Counted from the stretch's first letter, positions 22,517 to 36,214 are shown. The stretch: DNA of 64,000 nt from Polytrichum commune (GCA_950295325.1 OX485804.1:65944033-66008032); one strand, 5' to 3'. Numbers and translations: made by a program. Notes: a model not told the origin generated them from the sequence alone.

Positions 22517-23312
22517 CAGATTGTGTACTAGACTCTGTTGAAATATTTGGAATTTTGATGGAAATTTTGGATTAGTTGGTGAGTAGGTAGACAAGCCTTA
22601 TCATCAAGTCCACTGCTTTTAAATGGTTACTAACACCAGTGTGCAATGTGTGTAATGAAAAGTGGTCCAAGAAAAGTGTTCTGAGTGTTGATGGAATCAC
22701 ATAAATGTAGAGGATTACATAAATTTGTTCCGAATCAACTAAGTAGTGCTTGTAGTGTTATTGCTATTGGAAATCTCAATTAAAAAACAAAATGAGACAT
22801 CATTTCTCTACATACCCTCAATCTCTTTCATGGTCATCAAATCGATACATTCTAGCAATATTTAGTTTATTGTGGATACATTGTAGAGATGACATAATAT
22901 TATTTAGCTACTATCCACTGTTTCATTCTAATAACATTCAGTGATGGTGCTTCACCTGAATCTCACTCATTTTTCGAGTTGAATCTACATATTGACAACC
23001 ATCCATGAGATGTAATTCTAGCACCTTACTTGACGTATTCCTGGTCCCACCTAGCATGATCACTTAGCTGAATAATGTTATGAATTCAGTCACCATTGGT
23101 TTTTGTCAACAGAGTGGACCATGAGAAATTTAGTGACCGTTTGTCATGCCATCATCTCTTCAAGTTTAGATGTCATTAAGAGGTAAGGGGTGACTTAGTG
23201 ACCAACTTATCATTGTTGTGGACACAAGTTAGTGGCGGTCATAAATTTCCAACCATTTGTTGATTTTCTTTCCTGGGATATTTTTCTTTAAGTCCAGGCT
23301 GACATTTGTCAA

Positions 23313-23560
23313 TGTTGTACACCTATATGTGTAATTAGGTTACCCCATGCTAATATGTGAATATCCCATGCTATTTTGGATATTTGTAATCATAGTTCAA
23401 CAAAACACATAAATTATGCTTAAATTATATTGTGATTTATGTACAAATGAATGAACTAACTTGTTATAAGTTTTTGCAATTTGATTTTGACCTAAAGTAA
23501 TTTGCATGGTAAAGAGACAACCTATTCACAAATGCAACGTAATTGCACATGCCAAGGTGG
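23313..23560 (+). mobile_element. R8 TIR element, copy 1
   Basis: Shares TAGGTTACCCCATGCTAAT and GTAATTTGCATGGTAAAGAG with copy 2, and has weak inverted ends. No coding capacity. Confidence 0.6.
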
Positions 23561-23680
23561 TTAGAATATGGAAGAGTTCCCACCTCCAACATGTGACTAT
23601 CTCATTGGTACATATCTGAGCTTCGAGAGAAATTGAAGACTTACAAGTTAACTCACATTGAGTGCCACTTTTCTCACAAC

Positions 23681-23915
23681 ATCTACACTAATATGTGCAA
23701 ATAGGTTGCTCCATGCTAATTTAACGACATTTCATGATTTTTTAAAACCTTTTATTACCACAATAACAAAACACATGAATTTGTTTTACTGTGGTTTTAT
23801 ACAGACAAATAATCAAAGTTATGAGTTTTTTTTCACGGGTTTTGACCCAAGGTAATTTGCATGGGTAAAGAGGCAGCCGTGATTTGTGAATCTAATAGCA
23901 CATACCAGTGTAGAT
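23681..23915 (+). mobile_element. R8 TIR element, copy 2
   Basis: Ends ATCTACACTAATATGTGC and, inverted, ATCTACACTGGTATGTGC, 16 of 18 identical. 235 bp. Best-defined member of the family. Confidence 0.75.
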
Positions 23916-24146
23916 ATGACATACCAAGTATCCTCCTAACTCATCATATGACTTATGAACTGATATTGGACTTGATCATGCTTAATTTATAACTCGCAAA
24001 AATCTTTTTGAGGTTTTATAACTTCTATCTATTCTTGGTGTTTATCTAGTATTCAATACCTTAATCTAGTATGTTATATATGGTAACATCATTGAAGATG
24101 ACTCCAAAACTAGTAACACTCAAATGTGCAATTAGGTTGCTGTCAC

Positions 24147-24336
24147 GAATACGGTGCCATGCAAATTACCTTGTGTCAAAACCCAAACACAACAAGTTAT
24201 GACTTTGTTTATTCGTCTGTATAGAAACCACAGTAATTTTTTCTTGCTATATTCTAGTAACATGGTAGTACATATTCAAAATAGTGTGGAATGTCAACAT
24301 ATTAGTGTGGGGAAACCTAATTACACATTGGTGTAC
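24147..24336 (-). mobile_element. R8 element, inverted copy
   Basis: Reverse complement of the same family: CATGCAAATTACCTTG at one end, AGTGTGGGGAAACCTAATTA at the other. A fourth copy lies at 53690-53880. Confidence 0.65.
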
Positions 24337-24489
24337 AGTACGCTGAAGTGTAACAGGGAGTAGTAGTGGGTTGTTGCAGTTGAGGGCCATCTGGATCAAC
24401 ACTTTGAATTCTGAAACCCAATTTCCACGTGGGAGTCTATAGGGCTCCAACCAATGTGATGATGACACGTGGGAAAAGTTCAAAGAATT

Positions 24490-27050
24490 GTATGTTACTA
24501 TAAAACCAGTACAATTATAACTTGGCTGTCATGAGGAAATTGTAACCCCATAACTTCTTACACTGATTGCCTATTGTTTCAGTCGACTCTGAATGTCATG
24601 TCAGCCGACATGGAACTGAATTGAAGATCGATCAGATGCACCTGCTATTGTGAGAGAACTGTTAATATTCACCATTTGAAGCTGATGGATTTTGTAAGCC
24701 TGGAATGAAACGGATAATATATAAGTCTACTTGCAGGCTGGACTTTATGTTTCTTAAGCAGGTGATGATGCAAGGGTACATTGGTAAATAATGCTATGCA
24801 GTTGCAACGGTGGTTTGGAAATTTATGAATACAGTAAGTAGCATGCTGGTTGTCACATGGCCAGATTACACTGGCACAGGGATACTGTCAAGCATGCATA
24901 GAATTATTACCATGAGAAATTTACATCAACGCCCAGTACTACCCCCCAGTCATCTCATAATCGTCAATTCTACCTGGTTAATGCCATTTGCTCCGAAGAA
25001 TGATTTACACAGATCCAAAAAGATTTTCATGGGGCCCTACCTTACAAGAGCAGAGCTTGCACAACACTACCTAATGTGAAGTAATCAGCCTAATTACTTC
25101 ATGATACACCTAGTAAATTCACCCAGTTACACCTACAGTACAGTACAGCACCAGGGTTGGTGCCAGGGTAGAAACAGTGGACTCGGTGAAATTTAGCTAG
25201 GCTTATGTGAATGCTTACACGGTGGCTGCTACAAGGTACTTCATGACTCTTTTTTATTACTGGAGTGTTAACCCTCTCCATATGTTCGATGCTTGTCCCA
25301 ATTGCCGGATATTATGAACTTTCTACAGGCTAGGGTGTGTGTCAATGCATAGTATCCTCATCAGGATGATATTTAAGTGTTTAAAACCAAAAGCCATGAA
25401 CTTGCAGCATTTTGCACATGGTTATCTGTTGTGATTAATTGTGACTCACCGTATCCCTTGGAAGGCATTCCAGTAACAGACAGACGAACGATAAAATAAA
25501 AAGTGGCAACTTGCAAGAGGACAACGGGTTAGTGACTCAGAATCAATTAAGTTACATCACAAGACTCCAGATTCTTCCGAGGAATCAGCAGGCCGGTGAT
25601 TCATCACACTTTCAGTTTTGAGCTGGAGATCAGGGGGTGCACTTTCTTCTTTAACATAATCATCGATTGCAAAAAGGACGGAAGCAGTTTTCACGTGCAC
25701 GCCTCCATGGTGGCCTCCTAGTGGTGGATTCAGTTACTAGAAGTCGCCCAAACATGAGGGTTAGGGTTTAGATAGTTACAAGGCAAGTCAGTGAGAGTTG
25801 ATCGGCAGCCTTGTCAAGTTATGGCTACTCATCATGTATTGCTAGTATGTAAGAGTCTAGTGTAGCCATATTATCAACAATATTATCTGTGGAGTCGTAA
25901 TTACTAATGATGATCCTATTATTCTTGGCACTGGAATTTCTCTAACTACATGCTGGAATCTACTGCCACAAAATAAGACGATCCTTGCTCCCAGCAGCTA
26001 GCTACGTCAAACAGTCAGCCTAGAGTGTTGTACATATTATCAGTCTTCATATCGGTTGTGTGTCTGCAAGTAGTCCTGAATCGGCCAGCAAAAAATAACA
26101 TCATGATGCATGATAAGCAGCTAGTCCAGGAAGAAATATATAAGATGCAATGAAGAGTCTTCATCACTTCATGATCCGATCCCTGTGATGCAGGTTAATC
26201 ATCACAAGTCCCGAGGTGATGGTGGTGGTGACTTCTACTGCGATTCTCGACAGATTTGAAACATGGTGAATCCAGTAACTTAGTTGTGCAGAGCTCCAGT
26301 AACTCAGAATTGGATTGCAGGATGAGAACTGGTGGGAGTATTTGGGTGCCGATGGAAGGTGTCCGGTGTCAGGTAATGGATCATGTCTAGGTAGTAGTCA
26401 GTCTTTGGATTGTTGAATCAGGAAATTATAAGCTGTTGCTGGTGATGATGATGATCAGCTGCGCCCTTTTTTGCAAGAGCTACAGAGAGCCAGCTGCAGC
26501 TGCAAGGGGGAGGCGCTGTTGCTCATCAGGTGGCGGCTGTCGAATCCCATCCTCTCAGTCTGCGGTGGTGTACCAAATTCACATAAATTAATTACAACCA
26601 CCTCCAATCCAAAAAAAATCAAACCTTCAGACATGAACCTGATCACAACAAAGATGACCCCTCCGGAGTCTCAAGCACCAATTTGCACGACAGCATCAAT
26701 ACTCTAAACAAGAAACCATAGCAACAGAGTTGAAGAGATAATGGTTTCGGTGCCTTGTGATGGCCTGAAACCAGCATCCACAAGGGCCCTGAATTGCATC
26801 TGAACCTAGAGGGTGAAAGTGGTGGATCTACCAAAATCCTAGATTAGAATGACCAGCATGCAAGACTATTAATTCCTTGGCAGGTCCAAGATCTATTCCA
26901 CCCACACAAAATATTTCGAGACTGGCTCCGTTTATGCTCTTACATTTTTGACATGACATGCACACAATTACTGCAAGAGGTTTGTATTTTTTTATAAATA
27001 ATCTGCGGTTAATTTGTAAAGTAGATCTTGTACGTTTGACTTTATGAGGA
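24490..27050. other. Repeat-poor region 3' of the HD-Zip gene
   Basis: None of the window's repeat families are seen here, and no protein domain was recognised. It contains a miRNA-precursor-like hairpin (26450-26527). The part next to 27055 is probably the HD-Zip 3' untranslated region (A/T-rich, TTTATAAAAAAATAC about 50 bp past the stop). Confidence 0.45.
26450..26527 (+). ncRNA. Hairpin resembling a small-RNA precursor
   Basis: Arm 26450-26475 pairs with 26501-26527 over about 25 bp, with two mismatches and one bulge, around a 25-nt loop. Several pairs are G-U only if the plus strand is transcribed. The arm sequence matches no miRNA I recognise. Structure only; expression unknown. Confidence 0.3.
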
Positions 27051-27054
27051 AAAT

Positions 27055-28267
27055 TCAGAACTGTTGCTGAGCGATGAGACCACCCACTTGAATGAGATAG
27101 TTGAGGTGATGATTCTCAACGACAAGGTCCTGGCAGCGTTGCCGCAACACCTCACAATTGGATTCGGAGCGCTTCGCTTTCCCTCTGGCTCTGCGGTTCT
27201 GGAACCAAACCTCCACCTGCCTGGGCTGCACTCCCAGCTCCATCGCCAGTGTGCTCTTCTGATGGGCATTGGGCCGTGGCAGCCTCTCAAAGGTGTCTTC
27301 CAGGAACCTCAACTGTGCCTTGGTGAATCTCAACTTCCTGCTTGACCCTGATCAATGCCCATCAGAAGAAAGGGGTATGTTAAATCCCGTTCTAATAATT
27401 TCCAGCTCCATTCATACTTGCTAAGAATGATTCTGAGTAACAACCTAGTAACTTTCTAGTGTCAAGCATCCACTGGAATACAATAGTGATGAAACACTTG
27501 AAACTTGGCGTCAAGAGCAGGTATAAATAGGTTATTTGCGTTTCTAATTGTTCGCTTAGACTCTGTCAGATGACGGGACTTATTACTATCCTACATATAT
27601 GGATGGGTCTTCTTCTCTCTTGCCTAGCAATGATCCGCTCATTGATCAGGAACTAGCTTGCAGGTATCCACCGCTTCCAGGTCTTCTATCCAGTCCAACT
27701 TGTAGGCTACTACCGCACTCACGTATACAAACATCTCGCATTTTGCAATCTGCATATTCTTGACAGCAGTTACACTGAAAGATTCCTACGTCTTGTTTGA
27801 ATGGAGGTGTCAAAGTGAATCCAGGGGTCATATTGGACACACATCCTAAGTCACATTAAGAGACATTCTTAACAAAGTGGACATGACTCACCCTATTGTG
27901 ATGATAGAGACGTGATTTTAGTCTTGCAAGGTAACTTGTATACATTCCGCTACTGAGTTCTTGTGTATTTCAAATACATGATTGAGAACAAAAGAAGAAT
28001 CAGTTCCTTCTTGACGAGCTGAGGGTACTACGTAGATAGGGCGTAGATACGAAAGAAGAGATGGGAGGGGCGAGAGAGAAAACGATCATATATTATACCT
28101 TCATCATCATCTTCGTACTCGAGGCTAGCGTCACTCGAACCGCCAGGAAACACTGATCGGAACATGTCGTGCTGGTCTTGAAGCTGGGGCAGGGGTTGGG
28201 CCGGTGACGACTCTTGGCATGCACAACTGCCCATGTTTTCGGAGGAGTGATCCTGCACAAAGCTCAT
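27055..28267 (-). CDS. Homeodomain-leucine zipper protein, HD-Zip II-like, short
   Basis: Two exons, 28099-28267 and 27055-27347, joined across a GT-AG intron (27348-28098), give 153 residues. Exon 1 encodes a Gln/Ser-rich then acidic N-terminus ending EYEDDDE. Exon 2 encodes the homeodomain from about residue 60 (RKLRFTKAQL). Helix 3 is QPRQVEVWFQNRRARGKAK, with the invariant W, F, N and R residues. A zipper follows with Leu in heptads at CEVL, QDL and HHL. VEVWFQNRRAR plus the Cys-Glu after the homeodomain resemble class II, which binds pseudo-palindromic AT-rich sites as dimers in shade and auxin responses. It is odd in stopping about 12 residues after the zipper and lacking the class II CPSCE and EAR motifs. 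The start is the first in-frame ATG; an upstream leader intron is possible. Confidence 0.92.
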
Positions 28268-31200
28268 CACTACTCAGCTTACAAGAGTCGGTGGAGGAGC
28301 AGATGTAACGGTGATGAAGGCAAGACAAAAAGATGAGAAGCAGACTTGTGCCTTACGCTTTTCAGCTACACCTACCGAGACATCCGTGCCGTCAGTAACA
28401 TGTCTATTGATAAAAATAAAAAATAAACCACTTTCACTGGGACCGAGGCATCAACTCAAGGAAACATCTGCACAGTGTCATGCTAAGAATCTTTCCTCCT
28501 GCTACAAAATAATTTTTACCACAGGGATGGGAGAGTAGAGTAGAGTAGAGTAGGTTAATGCACTTACTGTTGTAACAGTGTCAAAATCTAGTAGAGTAGT
28601 TTTGACAAGTTTGATCCACTTTCGGCTATCCTGAATCCTAGCTAATATTCCACCTTGATCTACTAGCCTTTCGAAAGAATGCACCTATCAGACTAGTGCA
28701 GTCTGTATATTGTTGAGACACTTCCGAACTTGCATTGTGATGATTGGAAAGAAGGTTTCATATACTGCTGCATGAATTGATCCACACATAAGTCTCCTAG
28801 TATGACTTTAGACCTACTGTAGTTACTGTTCTCATAACCGCTGAGAAGCCTTCTCTGCAATCGGAGTTGACGGTGGATTTCCTAAGTAGTTGAACACATT
28901 TCTAAGCTCTAAACATAAGTACTTGATCTGAGCTGGGCTGAAAGTGTGGGTAAGTAAGTAATTCAGTTTCAAATTGCAGTAAGTATAATAGATCAGCAGC
29001 AGCAGCTAGCCCTCAAGGTTAGGAAGACTCTGCAATCCCAGCCCACGTGCTGGCAAAGCAAAGGAAGACTTGTCCTTTGCCTTTTCCATGCTGCAACTTG
29101 TGTGTTGGGGCTACGGACTCCTCACCATTCGTGTAGTCGCTTATTACTTCATTAATTACCAACTTAACACCCGCCAGCTCGTAGTATTCTACTGTTTTAG
29201 TCTAAGCGGTTGTCGACAGGCGTTGAATGGCTGACATGCCTTCATTGCACGTGTTATTCTTCTGAAGAACCATTAACTGTATCTGAAGTGGCAGACGTAA
29301 GTTACCCCGCATCAATATATACTTATTACTTTTCTTACCTCTGCTGCTGCTGTATATATATTTATCTCCTGAGGCTAAGCGTATGATTGATGGTCCATAC
29401 GAAATTCTTGTGGCAATTTAACTCCGAACCCCGGCCCCAACGCAAGGCAGGCAGGCAGGCACGCATGAATGAATGAATTAATGTACGTCCTCAAGAATGT
29501 AAATATATTCCGACCCCCTTGAAAAGCTCCTCCTCCTCCTGCCAGATTTGATTAAAGGACCGTGTACCTCATGCATATGATTTGCCTGTCTGTAATGAGC
29601 GTGACAGAAGTATACTAGCTTTATATTAGATTCAGAAAAGGTGTGACTTCAATCGCAACTTTGCAGGATGAGGAGTGACTCAGCTGCTCCTCCTCACCAT
29701 TTGTGGTCATAGGAGGTTTGATGAATAAGGTGGGATTCAACGTCAGTCTAAGAAGAAAAAGCCCTCACTTCTTGATCTTGCAGGTTCCGAATTGAGTTGT
29801 AACCAGGTTAATTAGCTATAAGACATCACGGCATTTACAAGAAGGTGGTGATGTACTTATTATATCAGACTTTGAAACCTTTTTAAAAAAATTGTCAGAC
29901 TTAGGGAGTAGCTTGGCTTACCGTCACGTATTTGTACCCTAGCAACACTTGGGTGCAAGAGCGGTAACTGGAAGCCATCAAATCTGAGAAGCCACCCACT
30001 TTCTTATTTCTGCCAGACCGCCGACAATCCTGCTGAAGATTTGGTAAATTCGACTGCTATGTCAAAGACCTGCAAACAGCGACTAGGGTACGTCAACACA
30101 CCTCAATACCGACAAACAAGCATGAACTACTAATTCATCCTCGCAGACACATAGCATTGAATATATATCACAGGTTAATTTGCTCCCTCACAAAAGTCAC
30201 TCTTCTTGATGCTGCCTCTAGTCCCATTTCCGAAGGATCCCTACCTTGCCCCTAATCAAAGTAACGCCGGCACAACTTTGATTCCGGACTCTATATCCTA
30301 TCAGAAATTCTTTATAAGAACCAACCTAAGCACCAGGCTTTTCACTAGAATAGGGTTTGTAACTTCTTGATGATCTTGAGTGATTGTTGCCCCTTTTCTG
30401 TGAGTCTCAGCGAGTATCGGATTTCCAGGCCTAGTCCTCCTAGGCATGAAACTTAGGAAGACATTATATCGTTTGCGTGTCGAAGTAGTCGACAGACACC
30501 ACTGTTGTGACTGGGGCTCCACTTCGAATCATTCAATCCATTAATAAGCTCAGCAAACTAGGTTCAGGCCCACATATCTGTTAGTCACTATGCAGCTGGA
30601 GAGCTTGAACGGAGGAAATCGTCAGCCTAGTGCAGAAATTTCAGGAGGTTTTCAGACGAAATGGAAAGGTCGGAAATGTAAACTTAGTTCACGGCTCTAT
30701 AAAGTGTTTGGCTTGCATGCAAAGTCGGAAGCTCTGAAGTGCACTTCTTGAAGCTGGGTCGCTCCGGTCGACGAAGCTATTGACATTAGATTTATGAAAA
30801 AGCGCCGAGTTAAGCGATTTGCGGAACAAAAGCTATTATAACTACAAATAAGCCAACAAAAATCCATCATGTAGTCATTCCCGCATCATAATTACAGGCA
30901 AACATTGTATAGTATTGGCTTCCGCCTCCATAGGCGGGCAGCCTGGGCTAACCCGCAGTAGTCGACACGGTGAGCAAGAACTTACTAGTCCGGCGAAGTA
31001 GTTTGGAGGGATGAAGAGGCAGCAGCTAGCGATTGCAGAGAAAACAAGCACTAGAAGAGATCATTGGCACAACATCGTCCGGTACATGATAAGAAGAAGA
31101 GGAAGACGAAGAAGACGAAGATGCTGGCCCTGCTTTCACAGCTAGAGGTACTAGTAGGACCACCTCCAGGGAACACCGAATCCAGAACCACAGGGTTTAA

Positions 31201-31433
31201 AGCTACGTACAAAAGCTACCTTCTTCACAGATCAAACAAATCTCCGTTTTCTGACAACACACGCCATAATCCATGTTTTCATGAAACAAACCAACCCATC
31301 ACTAACCAAACTCCCTCACTAACTCAGTAGTCAATGACTGAAGCTCATCACAAACCCAACAGTTTATACTGATCCAACTTAGCTCATGTTGACATGCAAA
31401 TTATCATCACTAGTCAAGATACAGGACCTAACT

Positions 31434-31468
<35 letters not shown>

Positions 31469-32840
31469 GCTAAGTTGCCCATATCATCACATTGACCCAA
31501 TTTCAAGCTTATAACTGACCATGGATATTGTCAATCACTGGCCATGTTAAGCTGGCATCACCACAACATCAGAACTTGAACATGTGTGATCATCATCATC
31601 ATCATCATGACTTTTGCATCACCACCAAAAGGGAACCCGGCCTAGCAAGCCAATTACCAGAACAGCACGCACAGCAAGAATCGATTGGATGCAAGCCGAG
31701 CAAGCCGAGCAAGCCGGTGGGCCGCCGTAGCCAGCTGCAGGCAGGGAAGGCGAAGAAGGGGGGCGCCGCTATGGGTGTAATTAACTGACTTATTAACAAA
31801 GGGGAGGGTGGGTGGGGGGATGATGAACTTTTTTTCCCCTGCTGCCCCAGCTGCCCCGGACCATAAAGGCAGTAATCAGTGAGGGCTATAATGGGCTCAT
31901 CATTTTTGGGTATAGGAGGTGTGATACATGGCTCCCTATGGGCTCTCATTATGTGTATAAGTATATAGAACTTACTTAAATCTATTTATACTATCATCGA
32001 TATCGGACTTGCTTCAAACTCGACTTCTCCTATATATGTAGCTAGTCCGGTGGTGCGCTCTTCTTTGTAGATTGCACCATGACTTTATTAACCCCACCAC
32101 ACACTGAGTGGACTGTGGGCCTATGTTTGAGTCACACTATGTCTAATAAGTGGGAAACTATAATTTCTTTTTTCTCAGGCTCCCTCAGAGTTAAATGTAG
32201 GTACACATGTCACAGATAGATTAGGTTTGGCGAGTGTGAGTGACTACGAAGATCCGACCCGACCCAACCCGACCCGGACCAACCCACACTAACTCCTGAG
32301 GTTTCAACTGTGGTGTACACTACTTTCACAATTCCCCAGCTACCATGGCCCGCATTAAATTCAGATGCACTTTACTTGCCGAAAAAGCAGAAGGCTTTTG
32401 CCGAGGGGCAAAAAGAGCCAACCATGGCACAACTCTCACTCATCAGAAGCCTGTTTGGGCAATCCTCCATTCGATAGAGTAGATAGTATGGGCCGACCTT
32501 ATAAAAAGGATGTTCTTCATGAATTCCTGTAGTTAATGCCTTAAAATCACAATGGGATTTGTGTGTCTTCTTACCAGTGGTTATCTTCCACTGTATGGTT
32601 AAAATGGAATTGATATAAAAATGTGGAAATCTACTATCATTGTATAGTACCACAAAACCATCTAGAGAAAATAAAGAAAATTATAGATAAAACTACACAA
32701 AATGTGGGTTCTTTTTGGTCTGGTGTACAAAAACATCCGCCTGAATGCATTTCTGATCATAAGTGGCTGCAAGAAAACCTAACAACAGGGCCTGAGTCAA
32801 TTTGAAACCTTGGGTTTGCAAATAAATTACAATGACCGAG
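28268..32840 (-). promoter_or_regulatory. Upstream region of the HD-Zip gene
   Basis: No second gene recognised. It holds four GAGTA-type repeats (about 28530-28553), a TATA-like AAATATATATACAG on the minus strand (about 29350), a CACGTG at about 29043, a 30-bp TC run (31437-31466) and His/Pro low-complexity frames around 31530-31950. Free of the repeat families found elsewhere, as expected of retained regulatory sequence, but no site is proven. Confidence 0.35.
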
Positions 32841-32845
32841 GTACA

Positions 32846-32989
32846 TAGGGTGTTGTCCAATTCAACACTTTGAGTGTCAAAAGCTAATTTCCACATCATA
32901 TTGAACATGGTCTTGACCAATGTGGATATGACACGTGGCACTTTTCTTCCAAAAAATAAGTATTCTGTGTTGAACTAGGCAACACCCTA
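32846..32989. mobile_element. Small TIR element (R12)
   Basis: 144 bp with inverted ends TAGGGTGTTGTCCAATTCAA and TAGGGTGTTGCCTAGTTCAA. Its interior matches 24380-24485 (ACCAATGTG...GACACGTGG). TAGGG termini suit hAT-type elements, but no 8-bp duplication is visible. Confidence 0.65.
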
Positions 32990-34074
32990 CAGTAGTCCCC
33001 TTCCTCTAATGTCGCAACCAGGTGGTCACCTACATAATACCAAACAAACTACACTGCAAATAACTTGACATCCTCCAGGTTGCACTTAATTTTGAAATAT
33101 GACTATATATTCTGGAGTGGAATAATATATAGGTCACTATAGACTACTTTAAGTGAAAACCGGGGCAGTTCAGATCCTCCAGGGGACTATTTTCAACAAA
33201 GTTCCCAACCAATACACTCATCTATTAATCAAAAACACAATTGGGCAGTTAAGCTGCCAGTTGCAACTTTTAACCCTTGTCAACAACAGATAAATGGGAG
33301 ATGAATGTCCCGACCACTGGGTTATTTCAAAAAACATTGATGTGCCAGACGCAAGCCTGTGTGATCAGGGTGTAATTGCAACTGTTATAAAAATTAGGAT
33401 TCATCAGCACACAACGCCATGCATCATCATATGAAGATGTGACTAGTGAAGGAGCTAATAATAATATTACTGTTTTGCAACAAATTATCCAAATGATGTG
33501 GCCACTCTGGAGAATGATGTTTCCTTCTTGATATGGTTATTTTCATGCGTGTACAGTTATAATAATTTTCTATCAAGAAATTTAGCTAGCCACCCTACTC
33601 CTCCCCCTGACTAGATTACCTACAATGTAGCAATCATGCAAGGAAAGCTCCACAAGGGGAAGTACAAATTAATAGGGTCTACTGTCCATCCCTGTCTAAT
33701 GATATGTTCATTACTGATGAATACCACTTGAGAAGGTGATTTTGTACACACTCACCTGCTCCTCACCTGTTCTGGAAGAAACTCTTGTTTGGCAATCCGG
33801 TCACTTACAAAATGTACACGCATCAATGACACACTGATGTATGTGTATGGGTGTGGTACCAACTCTATGAATGGCACGGTGGACAAAATATAGTGTGTGT
33901 GTCTCTTTAGGGCTCCTAGCTGGCTCATGATAAAAATTTGCACCGACCCAATCTGCAGGGACGCTTGAGCCCTTGAATTGAATAATACCTGATTATTTAA
34001 TTACCCTAACAATGTACTATCCATACGTCTTGAACTCGAAATGTTGTCTTGAGCTTCCAGGAGCTTTGACTTTA

Positions 34075-34458
34075 AAGTAGACATGCCCTAATTTGGTTAT
34101 TTATCTTAATCGAACATCTGTATTGGAGTGGTATGTGGTTTGGTGTGGCTCTAAAAGTAGTATCTACAAAGAAAACTTGTGTATGAAATGGATTGGAGTG
34201 TGTGCTCAAAATATGATAACTAATTTTAGATTTGGTAGTCGACATAATTGAGATGGACTTATGTTCAACCACTTAGTGAGCAAGAGAGTCTTCGCTTTGA
34301 CAATGACCGTGATATTCATATGAGCTCTGAATAATATGAGGAAAGTGGCTATGACTTCAGCTCGGATTTGCTAACCACCTTGTACTGATCACAGTTTCAT
34401 ATCCTTAGAGGAGAAGTGGGCTAGTTGGGAAAAGTGACCATTTAAGACCCATCTACCT
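34075..34458 (+). mobile_element. R1 element, near full length
   Basis: 384 bp beginning AAGTAGACATGCCCTAATTT and ending CCCATCTACCT, with TA on the left. All internal landmarks are present (GGAAAGTGGCTATG, GATTTGCTAACCACCTTGTA). Confidence 0.75.
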
Positions 34459-35084
34459 CACATTGCTTAGTGGCTGTTGGCAACCTTCCACAAGTGTCTT
34501 TGGCTAAGAGCCAAGCTCTGCAGATTTCAACATGGAGAAGTTTCACAGGAGACAGTCACTAATTGAGGTTCATCAGTTGACATCAAGTATGATCTGGGCT
34601 GTTAGAATGTCAAGTCATAAACAAGGGTGAGAAATTATTATGTTATCTACTTGTCTGCGTTGATGCATAACTATCTCTTAATATAACGAGCACTGATAAT
34701 GAGTGATCAATTGTTCCAAGCCGAGCATGCAGTGGCTAAAGGTTTGGAGGAAATGAGCTGGTTTAATTGAAACTTATAGTTTAATGGTGGCATTGGTGAG
34801 GTCAGACAGCTCTTTCATGAAAATTTCTGCACCAACTGATCTGCAGGGTGCCACATCATGTAATATCAGACGGCCATTCAATTCAAGCAGCATGATCCGT
34901 TTGAACGAATAGCTTTGATCAAGATGATTTTGTGCTCATCATGATGATTCAATCTCGAGATGAATTTGTGACTACTTCGGATTTCCAACCTTTCCCTCAC
35001 TTCATCACATATTCAGCTAGCATCCGGAGCTTATTACAGCTGAAGCCTGACCTTTAAATTGTTGTCCAGAGAGTACAAGGGGTC

Positions 35085-35375
35085 TTATTGAGGGATGGAG
35101 GGTCCATAAAAATGCCATCATGCACGACTGAAACCTCGCACCCAATCAGAAGCCGATAGGAGGAACCACATAATTCCCATACATGAATGCCTCATAATTC
35201 AAGCCTCGTAGCCCTCAGGGGTAGAGTCAAGGACTCTAAGCTATGGGGTCCCCATAAATGTCACAAATGCGCACTATAATGTGCATTGGTCCAAGCGTAA
35301 GAAAACAACTTTGAATACTTAAATAAGAGATGACAACAGTATCAAAACCTTTGAGTGCAACGTTGAAGGTGCATG
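35085..35375 (-). repeat. R9 repeat, inverted copy
   Basis: Reverse complement of 14665-14995 over about 300 bp. No ends or coding defined. Confidence 0.65.
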
Positions 35376-35817
35376 TAACGTAGGCACACTTGCAGTGTCG
35401 AGGATTGACCCAGGCCTCTCAATAATTCTAATTATTGTAATTCAGAATGATGAGGGTAATGAAGGTCATTAAGTGAAATTTAAGGAAGCAGATATCTTAT
35501 CTCTCCTCCTCGCTTATACTGCCTCCATGAACATTAAACACGCCTCTAAAGAGATGACAAAATAAGGTATTCATGCCTTCTCGATAAATCTCACCGCCTT
35601 GCAGTGTCGATATCTTACTTATTAATTGGATTTTCTAGACAACTAGGTAGACGAATGCTAAATCTTGTCACTTAAGTTTATCCATCAGCAGTGCGTGCAC
35701 CTTCCCAACAGGTTGCGTTTGCTTTTTGCCATTTTTCGTCTGTGTGCAATAAATTGTCATTTGTTGCCATGTGGGACCTGCAGATTGGAAGCTAGTGATA
35801 GGGCCTTTTGTACTATA

Positions 35818-36110
35818 AGGTAGACGTGCCTAAATTCAACATAGTAATAATTTGGACATTTATATATTTGAGTAACTTAGTATGTGGTTAGGTGTGGGTG
35901 TAAGGATTGACACCGAAAATTCATGTGCTTGTAATAGATTAGATTACATGCTCAAGACTTGCTAACCATTTTAAGTTCAATAGCCAATATTATTGGGAGG
36001 GCCCTGTATTATGATCATTTGATGAGTACTTGAATCTTCATTTTTGTAATGAATACAATATTCATATGAGCCACGAATATTGTAAGGCAAATGGTTACAT
36101 GATTTCAAAG
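35818..36110 (+). mobile_element. R1 element, 3'-truncated
   Basis: Begins AGGTAGACGTGCCTAAATTC after TA and follows the family until about 36110, where unrelated sequence starts. Confidence 0.65.
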
Positions 36111-36214
36111 GTCGGCATGACAAATCCCTTTTTCAATGCAACATTTTGTCTTTTTTGGAGGTCAACGGGTTAACTACAAAATTCCCATTTTGTGCCAAAT
36201 TTTCTCCGCATCAT

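Noticed and set aside
31528-31949. His-rich plus frame and Pro-rich minus frame as genes
   Set aside because: Low-complexity, overlapping each other, no domain and no splice context.
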